Positions 28,249-38,361 of a stretch of DNA of 64,000 nucleotides are shown here, in pieces. The position numbers and the translations under genes were made by a program. This DNA comes from Chitinophagaceae bacterium UBA4411. Lineage in GTDB: Bacteria > Bacteroidota > Bacteroidia > Chitinophagales > Chitinophagaceae. The number at the start of each line of letters is the position of its first letter. The stretch's first letter is position 1. The stretch is from the NCBI GenBank assembly GCA_002400415.1, contig DGQP01000003.1:273330-337329 (forward strand), in the 5' to 3' direction. Below the pieces are notes generated by a model. The model saw only the letters and a list, made by a program, of their open reading frames with translations, was not told the DNA's origin and searched no databases.

Positions 28249-29526
28249 ATGAGGAGATCATTATTCATTACCGGATGTGCTGTCTTATGTGTTTTTACCA
28301 TTTATGCACAAAAGGAATCACCGGCAACAATTTCCGGTGTATCAGCTAAGCGGCTGCAACGGATCGATACTGTTATTCAGGAATATATCAGTAAAAAATG
28401 GATCAATGGCGCTGTGGCGGTTGTTTACAAAAATGGAGCACCGGTTTATTTTAAAGCAATAGGGTATGATGACCTGGATACGAAGACGCCTTTGCAGAAG
28501 GATGCCATTTTCCGGCTGGCTTCAATGACCAAGGCTATCGTTTCAACAGGAGTTATGCTGTTGTATGAAGAAGGAAAATTTTTGCCTGATGATCCTGTCT
28601 CTATGTATATCCCGGAGTTTAAAAACGTTAAGGTGCTGGATAAATTCAATGAAAAGGATTCGACCTATACAACGATACCGGCAAAACGGCAGGTTACAAT
28701 CAGGGATTTACTCAGTCATATTGCCGGTATTGGATATCCTCAAATTGGCAGCAAAGAGCAAAATGCTATTTATAGTAAAGCAGGCCTGCACATGGGGATG
28801 ACTTCAGAAGATACCGCCTTTTTGGCTACCAAAATGAAAATACTTGCCGGGTTGCCTTTGTTTAGCCAGCCCGGTGAAAAATGGAGTTATGGATTAAATA
28901 CCGACTTGCTGGGATACCTGATTGAAATATGGTCGGGAATGCCCCTTGACCAGTTTTTAAAGAAAAGAATTTTTGATCCGTTGGGAATGAAGGATACCTA
29001 TTTCTATTTGCCCGGGTCAAAATACAACAGGCTGGCTATACAGTATACACAGGATGTAACAGGTGATTTGAAAAAAGCCACGCACTATATAGAACTCAAT
29101 GGAAAACTCTTTACAGATTTCCCGGTATCAAAAGGCAATTACTTTTCAGGTGGCGGCGGTCTCTGTGGCACTGCACAAGATTATACTGTTTTTATGCAGA
29201 TGATATTAAACAAGGGTATTTATAAAGGTGTACGAATACTCAGCCCGAATACAATACGATTAATGACAGTGAACCAGATTGGGAATATTGCTATCGGCTA
29301 CGATGACAGGTTTGGTCTTGGTTTCCAGGTTACAACTGAAAAAGGAAGCACAAGAACTCCTCTCAACCCAGGCTCTCTCAGTTGGGCGGGTGCATTTGGT
29401 ACTTCATTCTGGATCGATCCGTCCGAAAACCTGACGGCAGCACTTTTTCTTCAGATACTTCCGAACAGCCACAACGAAATTCATGACAAATTTAAAGCCC
29501 TGGTTTACCAGGCAATTGAAAAATAA
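28249..29526 (+). CDS. beta-lactamase-fold serine hydrolase (class C-like esterase)
   Basis: 425 residues with a signal peptide (1-20, ending IYAQ). It has the SxxK nucleophile in RLASMTKAIVSTG (Ser92, Lys95), a conserved Tyr block KWSYGLNTDLLGYLIE and a GGGGLCGTAQDYTVFM segment that takes the place of the KTG region. This pattern fits the Beta-lactamase/EstB family of periplasmic esterases and peptidases rather than a drug-hydrolysing enzyme. In pectin loci such proteins are usually suspected to be esterases. It lies 26 bp after the unknown gene and 15 bp before the second GH106 gene. Confidence 0.83.
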   Translation: MRRSLFITGCAVLCVFTIYAQKESPATISGVSAKRLQRIDTVIQEYISKKWINGAVAVVYKNGAPVYFKAIGYDDLDTKTPLQKDAIFRLASMTKAIVSTGVMLLYEEGKFLPDDPVSMYIPEFKNVKVLDKFNEKDSTYTTIPAKRQVTIRDLLSHIAGIGYPQIGSKEQNAIYSKAGLHMGMTSEDTAFLATKMKILAGLPLFSQPGEKWSYGLNTDLLGYLIEIWSGMPLDQFLKKRIFDPLGMKDTYFYLPGSKYNRLAIQYTQDVTGDLKKATHYIELNGKLFTDFPVSKGNYFSGGGGLCGTAQDYTVFMQMILNKGIYKGVRILSPNTIRLMTVNQIGNIAIGYDDRFGLGFQVTTEKGSTRTPLNPGSLSWAGAFGTSFWIDPSENLTAALFLQILPNSHNEIHDKFKALVYQAIEK

Positions 29527-29541
29527 TTTTAGGAGAGCAGC

Positions 29542-32379
29542 TTGAAGAAATGCATCATCATATTGTTTTTTTTAATGGCAGTTCAGGCAAGGACGCAAGT
29601 CCGGGTTGAATGGCCTGCAATCAGCATGCAAACAAAACCATGGGCCCGCTGGTGGTGGCCGGGCAGTGCAGTAAACAAGGCAGACATTTTTTCATTACTA
29701 AAACAATACAAACAGGCTGGATTAGGTGGTTTGGAAATAACTCCGGTTTATGGAGTTAAAGGACAGGAAGACCGGTTCATCAACTACCTGTCCTGGGATT
29801 GGATGGATGTGTTTGAATTTACATTAATGAAAGCAGGTTCCCTGCAATTGGGCATTGACATGGCAACAGGAACAGGCTGGCCGTTTGGCGGTCCCTGGGT
29901 GGGGCCGGATGATGCATGCCGGAACTTCCATATGAAAGTGTTTTCGTTAAAAGAAGGAGAAAGAATTACCGAACCTGTAAAAATGATGCAGGAACCTTTT
30001 GTAAGCTCAATCGGGGTACGGGGAGTAAATGCAGATTCTTTAAAATTCCCGATAGGGAATAATCCTGATCTTCAGAAATATGCGTTTGAACAGGTTCGTT
30101 ATGCTACCAGCATGCCATTGCAAACCCTGGTGGGATTTGCAGACAGCGGCGAAACCAGGGAACTAACCAGCTATATAGATAAAGAAGGTATACTTCAATG
30201 GACTGCGCCGAAAGGCACCTGGAAGATATATGCTTTATTCATGGGATGGCATGGGAAAATGGTGGAACGTGCTGCACCGGGAGGTGAAGGCGATGTTATT
30301 GATCACTTCAGTACCAGGGCGTTTAAAAATTATGTGCTGAAATTTGATACAGCGTTTAAAGGACGAAATATTCAGCATCTCCGTTCTTTCTTTAATGATT
30401 CATATGAGGTGGATGATGCTAAAGGACAAAGTAACTGGACGCCGGATTTTTTTTCCGAATTTCAAAAAAGGAGAGGGTATGATTTAAAAACTCAATTACC
30501 CTCTTTGTATGCTGCTTTAAACGGAACCGTTGAATCAGCAGTACTATATGATTACAGGCTTACAGTTTCGGAATTACTATATGATAATTTTACCGCTGCA
30601 TGGAGAAATTGGGCAAAGACAAAAGGAAAAATTATTCGTAACCAGGCTCATGGTTCACCGGCAAATATTCTTGACCTGTATGCCGCAGCTGATATACCTG
30701 AAACAGAAGGTAATGATATTCTCAGGTTTAAATTTGCCTCTTCTGCAGCTCATGTTGGCGGGAAAAAACTGGTTTCGGCAGAAGCTTCCACCTGGCTTGG
30801 CGAGCATTTTTGCAGTAAGCTCAGCGATATTAAAGCAAATGCAGACCAGTTTTTTCTTGCAGGGGTTAATCACTTGTTTTATCATGGAGTAAGCTATTCC
30901 CCGCCTGCGGCAAAATGGCCGGGATGGCTGTTTTATGCGTCTGTTCATTTTGCTCCCGCGAATCCATTTTGGAAAGACTTTGCCAAATTGAATGAGTATG
31001 TTTCCAGGTGCCAGTCTTTTTTGCAAAGGGGAAACCCGGATAATGATATCCTCCTTTATTATCCTTTCAGCGATTTTTTATCAGCAAAAGGATCCGGCCT
31101 GCTACGCCATTTTGATGGAATGCAGGGTGTGGAAAGCTCCGGTTTTGCACAGACAGCAAAAGAAATGCAGGAAGCAGGTTACAGTTTCGATTTTATATCT
31201 GATAAACAGATTATGGATTTGAATACCGAAAAGGGGGAAATAAGGACGGGTTCACTAGCTTATAAAACTATAGTCCTGCCGGGTTGCTCTTTTATCCCTC
31301 TTGCAACATGGCAAAAATTGTTGCGCCTGGCAGAGGAAGGAGCTACTGTTATTTTTTATAAGAAGATGCCGGCTGAAGTGCCGGGGCTTTTTAATGGACG
31401 CAGGCAGACAGAAACGCTGCAACTGGAATTGAATGCATTACATTTTATTAAAACTACCGGACAGGAAATTTCAAAAGCCATTACCGGGCAAGGTTCCGTA
31501 TTAGCAGGGGATAATTTAAGAAAGCTCTTTTCTTATGCTGGTATTGAACGGGAGTTGCTGACGGATAGTGGTATTGCGTTTACCAGGAAAGAAATAGATG
31601 GGGATAAGGAGTATTTTATTGTAAATAACAACAATCAGGAATGGAACGGCTGGCTGCCTTTTCTTTCTGCGGGTAATTCAGCTGTATTATTTGATCCCAT
31701 GATGCATAAATCAGGGCTCTCAAAGTTTAAGAAAGACAATAGCCGGTATGTAAAAGTATTCGTGCAGCTAAAGCCCGGAGAATCCTGTTTTGTCCGTATC
31801 CTGAAAGGAGAGGTGAAAGCTGAAAATTATCCTTACATCCTGGATGAAGAAAGCCCTGGGAAAATTCAGGGACAATGGGAAGTAACATTTTTAAACGGGG
31901 GCCCTTCAATACCGGGCAGGTTAACACTACAGCAGCCGGGTTACTGGACGGATCAGAAAGACAGTGCTTACACCGTGTTTTCCGGTACGGCTTCCTACTC
32001 CGTAAAATTTGATCATCTTCCGGGGAAATCCCAATGGTACCAGCTGGATCTTGGAAAAGTAAGCGGCACGGCACGGGTATACCTGAACGGGAAAAATATT
32101 GATGTACTGATAGGCCCTTTTTATAAAGTGCTTATTAAAGGGTCCTTGCTCAGGAATAAGAACAACTTACTTAGGGTGGATATCTCTAATTCCATGATCA
32201 ACCGGATAATTGATCTTGACAGGAAAGGAGCAGATTGGAAAATCTTTTACAACATTAATTTCCCGGCATTCTACCCGGCTAACAGGGGTAAAGATGGATT
32301 GTTTAATGCCGGAAAATGGGAGACAGAAGAAGCAGGATTAAAAGGCCCTGTTTTACTATCTCCGGTGACGGTTTATTGA
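29542..32379 (+). CDS. second GH106-type alpha-L-rhamnosidase, TTG start
   Basis: 945 residues. The start is TTG at 29542, preceded by AGGAG at 29531-29535, an unusually clear Shine-Dalgarno for this genome; the first residues KKCIIILFFLMAVQARTQ form a signal peptide. GH106 features: KPWARWWWPGSAVNKADI, GIDMATGTGWPFGGPW, SFFNDSYEVDDAKGQSNWTPDF, NQAHGSPANILDLYAAADIPETEG, LVSAEASTWLG and a C-terminal galactose-binding-like domain (YQLDLGKVSGTARVYLNGKNID). It is clearly related to, but strongly diverged from, the 1090-residue paralogue upstream and is about 145 residues shorter. A different linkage or chain position on the same glycan is likely. Confidence 0.88.
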   Translation: MKKCIIILFFLMAVQARTQVRVEWPAISMQTKPWARWWWPGSAVNKADIFSLLKQYKQAGLGGLEITPVYGVKGQEDRFINYLSWDWMDVFEFTLMKAGSLQLGIDMATGTGWPFGGPWVGPDDACRNFHMKVFSLKEGERITEPVKMMQEPFVSSIGVRGVNADSLKFPIGNNPDLQKYAFEQVRYATSMPLQTLVGFADSGETRELTSYIDKEGILQWTAPKGTWKIYALFMGWHGKMVERAAPGGEGDVIDHFSTRAFKNYVLKFDTAFKGRNIQHLRSFFNDSYEVDDAKGQSNWTPDFFSEFQKRRGYDLKTQLPSLYAALNGTVESAVLYDYRLTVSELLYDNFTAAWRNWAKTKGKIIRNQAHGSPANILDLYAAADIPETEGNDILRFKFASSAAHVGGKKLVSAEASTWLGEHFCSKLSDIKANADQFFLAGVNHLFYHGVSYSPPAAKWPGWLFYASVHFAPANPFWKDFAKLNEYVSRCQSFLQRGNPDNDILLYYPFSDFLSAKGSGLLRHFDGMQGVESSGFAQTAKEMQEAGYSFDFISDKQIMDLNTEKGEIRTGSLAYKTIVLPGCSFIPLATWQKLLRLAEEGATVIFYKKMPAEVPGLFNGRRQTETLQLELNALHFIKTTGQEISKAITGQGSVLAGDNLRKLFSYAGIERELLTDSGIAFTRKEIDGDKEYFIVNNNNQEWNGWLPFLSAGNSAVLFDPMMHKSGLSKFKKDNSRYVKVFVQLKPGESCFVRILKGEVKAENYPYILDEESPGKIQGQWEVTFLNGGPSIPGRLTLQQPGYWTDQKDSAYTVFSGTASYSVKFDHLPGKSQWYQLDLGKVSGTARVYLNGKNIDVLIGPFYKVLIKGSLLRNKNNLLRVDISNSMINRIIDLDRKGADWKIFYNINFPAFYPANRGKDGLFNAGKWETEEAGLKGPVLLSPVTVY

Positions 32380-32460
32380 ATAGTATGCAGCATGGAGGCA
32401 CATGACAGTTAACTGATTAAGCAATAATAATTTTAGTACTCGCTGTACTTATTTTATATT

Positions 32461-33519
32461 ATGATAACGATTGTTTTAGGATTAATTTTTCATTTTATCG
32501 GAGGTTTTGCCTCCGGAAGTTTTTATATACCCTATAAAAAAATCAGGGATTGGTCCTGGGAGAGCTACTGGCTGGCCGGAGGTATCTTTTCCTGGTTCAT
32601 CATCCCTTTTATAGCAGCCTGGATTACGGTACCCGGTTTTATGGATATCATTCTTTCTGCTTCCGGGAAAACGATTTTATGGACTTATGTGATGGGCGTT
32701 CTGTGGGGTATCGGGGGGCTGACATTTGGATTAGCCATGCGTTACCTGGGAATGTCATTAGGCATGGCTGTTGCGCTCGGGTTTACTTCTTCATTTGGGG
32801 CATTAATACCGGCAATTTACCGTGACTTGTTTACAAACGAAACTGCGAATACATTCAGTTCTATGCTTGGCAGCTGGGGAGGCAGATATGTGCTCCTGGG
32901 TATTATAGTTTGTCTTGCCGGGATCGCTATTTGCGGTCGTGCCGGAACATTAAAGGAAAAGGAACTGACGAAAGAACAGAAGCAGGTGAGCATTAAGGAA
33001 TTTAATCTCAGGAAAGGGCTGATAGTGGCGGTGATCTCAGGGATACTCAGTGCCTGCTTTAATTATGGAATTGAAGCAGGACGGGCTATGAGCCAGGCGG
33101 CAGAAGAAGCGGGAGCAAATCCTTTATTCCGCAATAATGTAATTTTTGTGGTGGTGCTATGGGGCGGGTTGACAACCAATCTTATCTGGTGCGTACTTCT
33201 TAATATCAGGAACAAATCCTACAAAGATTACCTGAATAAAAAAACACCGCTTTTAAGAAATTATGTTTTTGCCGCACTTGCAGGGACTACCTGGTTTTTG
33301 CAATTCTTCTTTTACGGGATGGGAGAAAGTAAACTTGGTAACGGGGCCAGCTCGTGGATTCTACATATGGCCTTTATCATACTGGTATCTACAATGTGGG
33401 GGCTGGTATTGAAAGAATGGAAAGGGGTAAGTGCAAAGACAATCCGGACTATATCAATCGGGATAGTGGTAATAATACTTTCCGTAATCCTTGTCGGATA
33501 CGGCAACTCATTAATATAA
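32461..33519 (+). CDS. rhaT: L-rhamnose:H+ symporter
   Basis: 352 residues with 10 predicted membrane helices. The opening LGLIFHFIGGFASGSFYIPYKKIRDWSWESYW is the RhaT hallmark; GVLWGIGGLTFGLAMRYLGMSLGMAVALG and the C-terminal NGASSWILHMAFIILVSTMWG also match. It imports the L-rhamnose released in the periplasm by the GH106 enzymes. It begins 81 bp after the second GH106 gene and is followed 29 bp later by the rhamnulose-1-P aldolase gene. Confidence 0.93.
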   Translation: MITIVLGLIFHFIGGFASGSFYIPYKKIRDWSWESYWLAGGIFSWFIIPFIAAWITVPGFMDIILSASGKTILWTYVMGVLWGIGGLTFGLAMRYLGMSLGMAVALGFTSSFGALIPAIYRDLFTNETANTFSSMLGSWGGRYVLLGIIVCLAGIAICGRAGTLKEKELTKEQKQVSIKEFNLRKGLIVAVISGILSACFNYGIEAGRAMSQAAEEAGANPLFRNNVIFVVVLWGGLTTNLIWCVLLNIRNKSYKDYLNKKTPLLRNYVFAALAGTTWFLQFFFYGMGESKLGNGASSWILHMAFIILVSTMWGLVLKEWKGVSAKTIRTISIGIVVIILSVILVGYGNSLI

Positions 33520-33548
33520 ACGGGCTTGTAAAAGCCGAATAAAAAAAT

Positions 33549-35666
33549 ATGGAACCCATCACTGAAAAATTCAAACATGTAAATTATCTCTGGGACGAAG
33601 CAATAGCTGCATCTATGAAAGATGATGAAGTGGCCCAGCTTATTTACCGGTCTAACCTGCTTGGCGCTGATCTCCGGCTGACTAATTACGGGGGAGGTAA
33701 TACATCCTGCAAGGCTATGACCACGGATCCCCTGACTGGTAACCCAACAGAAGTAATGTGGGTAAAAGGCAGCGGTGGGGATCTGAGGACCATGAAGCGA
33801 AGCGGGCTGGCGGCATTGTATACGGATCGCCTGCTGAGTTTAAAAAATGTTTACCGCGGCATTGCCTCTGAAGATGAAATGGTGGCGTTATTCAATCATT
33901 GCATATTTGATCTTGCATCAAAAGCGCCTTCTATTGATACTCCGTTACACGGGTTTTTGCCGTTCCGGCATATCGATCATTTACACCCGGATGCCGTTAT
34001 TGCCATAGCAGCAGCTAAGGATGGAAAAAAGATTACAGAACAATTATTTAACGGAAGTGTTGGGTGGGTTGACTGGCAACGGCCCGGTTTTGACCTGGGA
34101 TTGAAGTTGCGGGAATGCCTGGATGAAAATCCACATATACGGGGAATTATACTGGGTTCTCACGGATTATTCACCTGGGGTGAGACATCGTATGAGAGCT
34201 ACTGCAATACACTGGATGTTATTAATACCTGTGCTGAATATCTTGAAGACAAGTACCGGAAAAATGTCGCTTTCGGAGGTCATAAACTTGAATCGCTTCC
34301 TGCTGCGGAACGAAAACAACAGGCCATATTATTGAGCCCTTTGTTAAGAGGTTTTTGCAGCAGTAATCAGCCGATGATCGGGCATTTTACCGATGATGAA
34401 AGAGTGCTTGAGTTTATTAATTCAAAAGACCTGGAACGTCTTGCAGCTATGGGCACCAGCTGCCCGGATCATTTTCTGCGGACAAAGATATCCCCGATGG
34501 TGTTGCAACTATCACCGCGGGCTGATATCACTGATCACGACAGCATAAAGGGAAAACTGGCAGTTCAGTTTGCTGAATACCGGAAAATGTACGGGGATTA
34601 TTACAACCAGTGCAAACACCCGGATAGCCCTGCTATGCGGGACCCGAACCCGGTGATTATATTATATCCCGGGGTAGGAATGTTCTCGTTTGCAAAGGAT
34701 AAACAGACAGCGAGAGTGGCTTCTGAATTTTATATCAATGCTATCAATGTAATGAAGGGGGCAGAAGCGATATCGGCTTACACTTCATTATCCAAACAGG
34801 CAGCTTTTGATATTGAATACTGGTTACTCGAAGAGGCTAAGCTGCAAAGGATGCCCCGGCCCAAACCGCTAAGCGGGAAGGTTGCCCTGATTACCGGTAG
34901 TGCCGGTGGCATCGGCAAAGCGATTGCTAAAAAATTTGCAAGAGAGGGAGCTTGTGTTATTATCAACGATAATGATGTAAACAGGCTGGAACAGGCAAAA
35001 GAAGAATTTGGTCATTCTTTCAGCGGGGATGTATTTATTACCACGAAACTGGATGTAACAGACCCTGAAACGATCAGCGCTGCGTTCAATGCATCGGTAC
35101 TGGCTTTTGGTGGAGTTGATATTATCGTCAATAATGCAGGCCTTTCTATTTCCAAGCCATTGGAAGAGCACTCTGAAGCGGATTGGGATATTTTGTATGA
35201 TGTATTAGTGAAGGGGCAATTCCTGGTGACACAACAGGCAGCAGTGATTTTACGTAAACAGGGATTTGGCGGGGATATTATTAATATAGTAAGCAAGAAT
35301 GCACTGGTAAGTGGCCCTAATAATATGGCGTATGGATCAGCCAAGGCAGCCCAGTTGCATCTCAGCAGGTTAAGCGCTGCCGAACTTGGGAAAGACCATG
35401 TCCGTGTGAATGTGATTAACCCGGATGCCGTTATTTCTGACAGCAAAATATGGAGTGGTGCCTGGGCAGAAGGGAGGGCAAAAGCCTATGGAATAAGTGT
35501 TGATGAATTGCCTTCGTATTATGCAAAAAGAACCTTGTTAAATGAGATCATTAATCCCGGGGATATCGCTGACGCATGTTTTACATTTGTATGCGGATTA
35601 TTACAGAAATCTACCGGCAATATTCTGAATGTTGATGGGGGAATTGCTATGGCATTTACCAGATAG
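33549..35666 (+). CDS. rhaEW: bifunctional rhamnulose-1-phosphate aldolase / L-lactaldehyde dehydrogenase
   Basis: 705 residues. An N-terminal class II aldolase domain (about 1-420: TNYGGGNTSCKAM, VKGSGGDLRTMKRSGLAALY, HGFLPFRHIDHLHPDA, ILGSHGLFTWG) is fused to a C-terminal short-chain dehydrogenase (about 430-705: VALITGSAGGIGKAIA nucleotide-binding motif, NNAGLS, YGSAKAAQLHLSRL active-site Tyr/Lys). This is the YuxG/RhaEW-type fusion. It cleaves L-rhamnulose-1-P to DHAP and L-lactaldehyde and then oxidises the aldehyde to L-lactate. The lutABC genes downstream can use that L-lactate. It lies in the rhaT-rhaEW-rhaI-rhaB run. Confidence 0.93.
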   Translation: MEPITEKFKHVNYLWDEAIAASMKDDEVAQLIYRSNLLGADLRLTNYGGGNTSCKAMTTDPLTGNPTEVMWVKGSGGDLRTMKRSGLAALYTDRLLSLKNVYRGIASEDEMVALFNHCIFDLASKAPSIDTPLHGFLPFRHIDHLHPDAVIAIAAAKDGKKITEQLFNGSVGWVDWQRPGFDLGLKLRECLDENPHIRGIILGSHGLFTWGETSYESYCNTLDVINTCAEYLEDKYRKNVAFGGHKLESLPAAERKQQAILLSPLLRGFCSSNQPMIGHFTDDERVLEFINSKDLERLAAMGTSCPDHFLRTKISPMVLQLSPRADITDHDSIKGKLAVQFAEYRKMYGDYYNQCKHPDSPAMRDPNPVIILYPGVGMFSFAKDKQTARVASEFYINAINVMKGAEAISAYTSLSKQAAFDIEYWLLEEAKLQRMPRPKPLSGKVALITGSAGGIGKAIAKKFAREGACVIINDNDVNRLEQAKEEFGHSFSGDVFITTKLDVTDPETISAAFNASVLAFGGVDIIVNNAGLSISKPLEEHSEADWDILYDVLVKGQFLVTQQAAVILRKQGFGGDIINIVSKNALVSGPNNMAYGSAKAAQLHLSRLSAAELGKDHVRVNVINPDAVISDSKIWSGAWAEGRAKAYGISVDELPSYYAKRTLLNEIINPGDIADACFTFVCGLLQKSTGNILNVDGGIAMAFTR

Positions 35667-35698
35667 AAGAGTCGTTCAGATAATAAACAGGCTGTCAT

Positions 35699-36973
35699 AT
35701 GATAATCAAAAAAACAGAAATAGAGGAGCATAATGGTAAAATCATTAATGCCCATAAAAACAGGTTGAAGCCCATCACTGATCAATTTCAGGATGCAGAA
35801 GAAATAATAAAAAAACTTGCCGCTTTCCAGCTCGCTATTCCAAGCTGGGCTCTTGGGACAGGTGGTACCCGGTTCGGACGATTTGGCGGCGGCGGAGAAC
35901 CTGGTAACCTGGAATTAAAGATTGAGGATGTCGGGTTGTTACACTCCCTCAACTGTTCAAGCGGGGCGATTTCTTTACATATTCCCTGGGATATCCCAAA
36001 AGAGCCGGGTTCTGTAAAAGCGCTTGCCAGCTATTTCGGGTTAAAGTTTGATGCAGTTAACTCTAATACATTCCAGGATCAGCCGGGACAGGAGTATAGC
36101 TATAAATTCGGATCGCTTCAGCATACCGACAGAAGAGTCAGGGAGCAGGCAATACAACACAATATAGAAGTAATAAAATACGGAGTGGAGCTGGACTCAA
36201 AAGCTCTGACTGTCTGGCTAAGTGATGGGTCCTCATTCCCCGGCCAGTTGAATTTCAGAAAAGCTTTTGAAAATACCCTGGAAAGCCTCCGGGAGGTTTA
36301 TGCTTCATTGCCGGCTGACTGGAAGATATTTATAGAATATAAGGCTTTTGAGCCCAATTTCTATTCTATGACAGTAGGCGACTGGGGACAATCGCTGCTA
36401 TACGCCGGGAAGCTCGGCACAAAGGCTTTTACGCTGGTTGACCTGGGACATCATCTACCCAATACGAATATTGAACAAATCGTTTCTACTTTATTAATGG
36501 AAGAGAAACTGGGTGGCTTTCACTTCAATGATTCAAAATACGGGGATGACGACCTTACAGCAGGCAGTATGAAGCCCTACCAGTTATTCCTGATTTTTAA
36601 TGAGCTGGTTGAGGGAATGGATCATAAAAAAATGGATCATGCCCGGGATCTTGCATGGATGATTGATGCTTCCCATAATATCAAGGATCCGCTCGAGGAT
36701 TTACTGCAGTCTGTTGAAGCAATTATGATTGCTTATGCCCAGGCATTGATTGTGGACAGGAAAAAACTGGAGGAGGCTCAGTTGGCTAATGATACTGTTA
36801 TGGCGCAGGAAGTACTACAGGAAGCGTTTCGTACAGATGTCAGGCCATTAGTGGCTGAAGCAAGAAGGAAGGAAGGAGGGGCGTTGCAACCCCTGCAGCT
36901 TTTCAGGGATCTGAAAGTAAGAGAGCAACTCATAAAAGAAAGGGGATATAAAACTTTTGTTACGGGTTTGTAA
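35699..36973 (+). CDS. rhaI: L-rhamnose isomerase (RhaI/xylose-isomerase-like TIM barrel)
   Basis: 424 residues, cytoplasmic. The sequence PSWALGTGGTRFGRFGGGGEP near residues 47-67 and the metal-ligand blocks KIFIEYKAFEPNFYS, LVDLGHHLPNTNIEQI and GGFHFNDSKYGDDDL are typical of the Rhizobium-type L-rhamnose isomerase group. It converts L-rhamnose to L-rhamnulose. It ends 2 bp before the kinase gene, so the two are translationally close. This type is not homologous to E. coli RhaA in sequence length. Confidence 0.9.
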   Translation: MIIKKTEIEEHNGKIINAHKNRLKPITDQFQDAEEIIKKLAAFQLAIPSWALGTGGTRFGRFGGGGEPGNLELKIEDVGLLHSLNCSSGAISLHIPWDIPKEPGSVKALASYFGLKFDAVNSNTFQDQPGQEYSYKFGSLQHTDRRVREQAIQHNIEVIKYGVELDSKALTVWLSDGSSFPGQLNFRKAFENTLESLREVYASLPADWKIFIEYKAFEPNFYSMTVGDWGQSLLYAGKLGTKAFTLVDLGHHLPNTNIEQIVSTLLMEEKLGGFHFNDSKYGDDDLTAGSMKPYQLFLIFNELVEGMDHKKMDHARDLAWMIDASHNIKDPLEDLLQSVEAIMIAYAQALIVDRKKLEEAQLANDTVMAQEVLQEAFRTDVRPLVAEARRKEGGALQPLQLFRDLKVREQLIKERGYKTFVTGL

Positions 36974-36975
36974 GA

Positions 36976-38361
36976 ATGCGAAGATTGCCTGTCATAGCTA
37001 TTTTTGATATTGGAAAAACCAATAAGAAATTACTCCTGTTCAATGAGCAATACCAGCCGGTATATGAATTCAGTACCCGGTTTGATGAGATACAGGACGA
37101 AGACGGGTTTCCCTGTGAGGATATTGATCATCTCCGTTTATCTGTTTTTGATCTGCTCAAAAAGGCGCTGGCCAAAAATGAAGTAGAGGTCAAAGCAGTT
37201 AATTATGCAGCGTACGGAGCCAGCCTGGTTTATCTGGATGAAAACGGAACGGCAACTGCACCACTCTATAATTACCTTAAACCTTTTCCTGCAGAAATAA
37301 CCGGGCAATTTTGCCATGTGCACGGATCCCTGGAAAAATTATCGCTGGAAACTGCATCCCCTGTATTGGGAAACCTTAATGCTGCAATGCAGTTATACAG
37401 GATCAGTAAAGAAAAGCCTGTTGTGTTTAGCCGTACACGTTATGCACTCCACCTGCCGCAATATCTGGGTTACCTGGTATCCGGTTGTTTTTTCTCCGAC
37501 CTTACTAGCATCGGGTGTCATACCATGTTATGGGATTTTCAAAAGAACTGTTATCACTCATGGGTGAAGCAGGAGGGGTTCGATGAAAAACTGGCACCAC
37601 TTCAGCATTGTAAACATACCGTTGATGCCAATTTCTCCGGATCATCTTTTAAATCAGGCATAGGAGTACATGACAGTTCAGCTGCCCTTATACCGTACCT
37701 TGTAAACTTTCATGAACCCTTTATATTGCTGTCAACAGGCACCTGGTGCATCAGCCTGAACCCGTTTAATAATGAACCGCTTACTACAGAGGAACTAAAG
37801 AAGGATTGCCTTTGCTACCTGAGTTTCGAAGGCAGACCGGTGAAAGCGTCCAGGTTGTTTGCAGGACATGAACATGAGCAGCAGTTGAAAAGAATTGCAG
37901 GGCATTTTCAGCAGCAACCGGAAAAATTCAAAACCCTGTTATTTGACCCTGTTGTGGCAGCATCATTAAGAAGGGCGGAACAGGAAGAGGCTTATGAGAC
38001 ACCGGTTCATACTTCTGTGTTTGACAGGAGGGACCTTAACGACTTTGAAAGCGATACAGTGGCATATCACAGGCTTATGATGGATATTATTGCTATGCAG
38101 AAGCGTTCCACCCTGTTGGTACTCGACAAGGGGAAGAAAACAAAAAGGATATTTGTTGACGGAGGGTTTAGTCACAATAATATCTATATGAATCTTCTTG
38201 CTTCTTCATTCCCGGGAATGGAGGTATATGGAGCTTCTATGGCTCAGGCAAGTGCTTTAGGAGCTGCACTTGCTATTCATTCTTCATGGAATAAATATGC
38301 CATGCCTAACGATATTATTGAATTTAAGTTTTATGCAGCAATGCAATTCAATGAATTATGA
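36976..38361 (+). CDS. rhaB: L-rhamnulokinase (FGGY family)
   Basis: 461 residues. The FGGY N-terminal phosphate-binding motif is AIFDIGKTNKKLLLFNE; further matches are YGASLVYLDENG, SIGCHTMLWDF, SGIGVHDSSAALIPYL (catalytic Asp region HDSSA), LLSTGTWCISLNPF and the C-terminal IFVDGGFSHNNIYMNLLA / MAQASALGAALA block. It phosphorylates L-rhamnulose to the aldolase substrate. Its last 4 bp overlap lutA, so lactate oxidation genes are wired into the same operon. Confidence 0.9.
   Translation: MRRLPVIAIFDIGKTNKKLLLFNEQYQPVYEFSTRFDEIQDEDGFPCEDIDHLRLSVFDLLKKALAKNEVEVKAVNYAAYGASLVYLDENGTATAPLYNYLKPFPAEITGQFCHVHGSLEKLSLETASPVLGNLNAAMQLYRISKEKPVVFSRTRYALHLPQYLGYLVSGCFFSDLTSIGCHTMLWDFQKNCYHSWVKQEGFDEKLAPLQHCKHTVDANFSGSSFKSGIGVHDSSAALIPYLVNFHEPFILLSTGTWCISLNPFNNEPLTTEELKKDCLCYLSFEGRPVKASRLFAGHEHEQQLKRIAGHFQQQPEKFKTLLFDPVVAASLRRAEQEEAYETPVHTSVFDRRDLNDFESDTVAYHRLMMDIIAMQKRSTLLVLDKGKKTKRIFVDGGFSHNNIYMNLLASSFPGMEVYGASMAQASALGAALAIHSSWNKYAMPNDIIEFKFYAAMQFNEL

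Noticed and set aside
28249..29526. Antibiotic-resistance beta-lactamase
   Set aside because: The KTG motif is missing and the context is glycan degradation; the family is EstB/peptidase-like.
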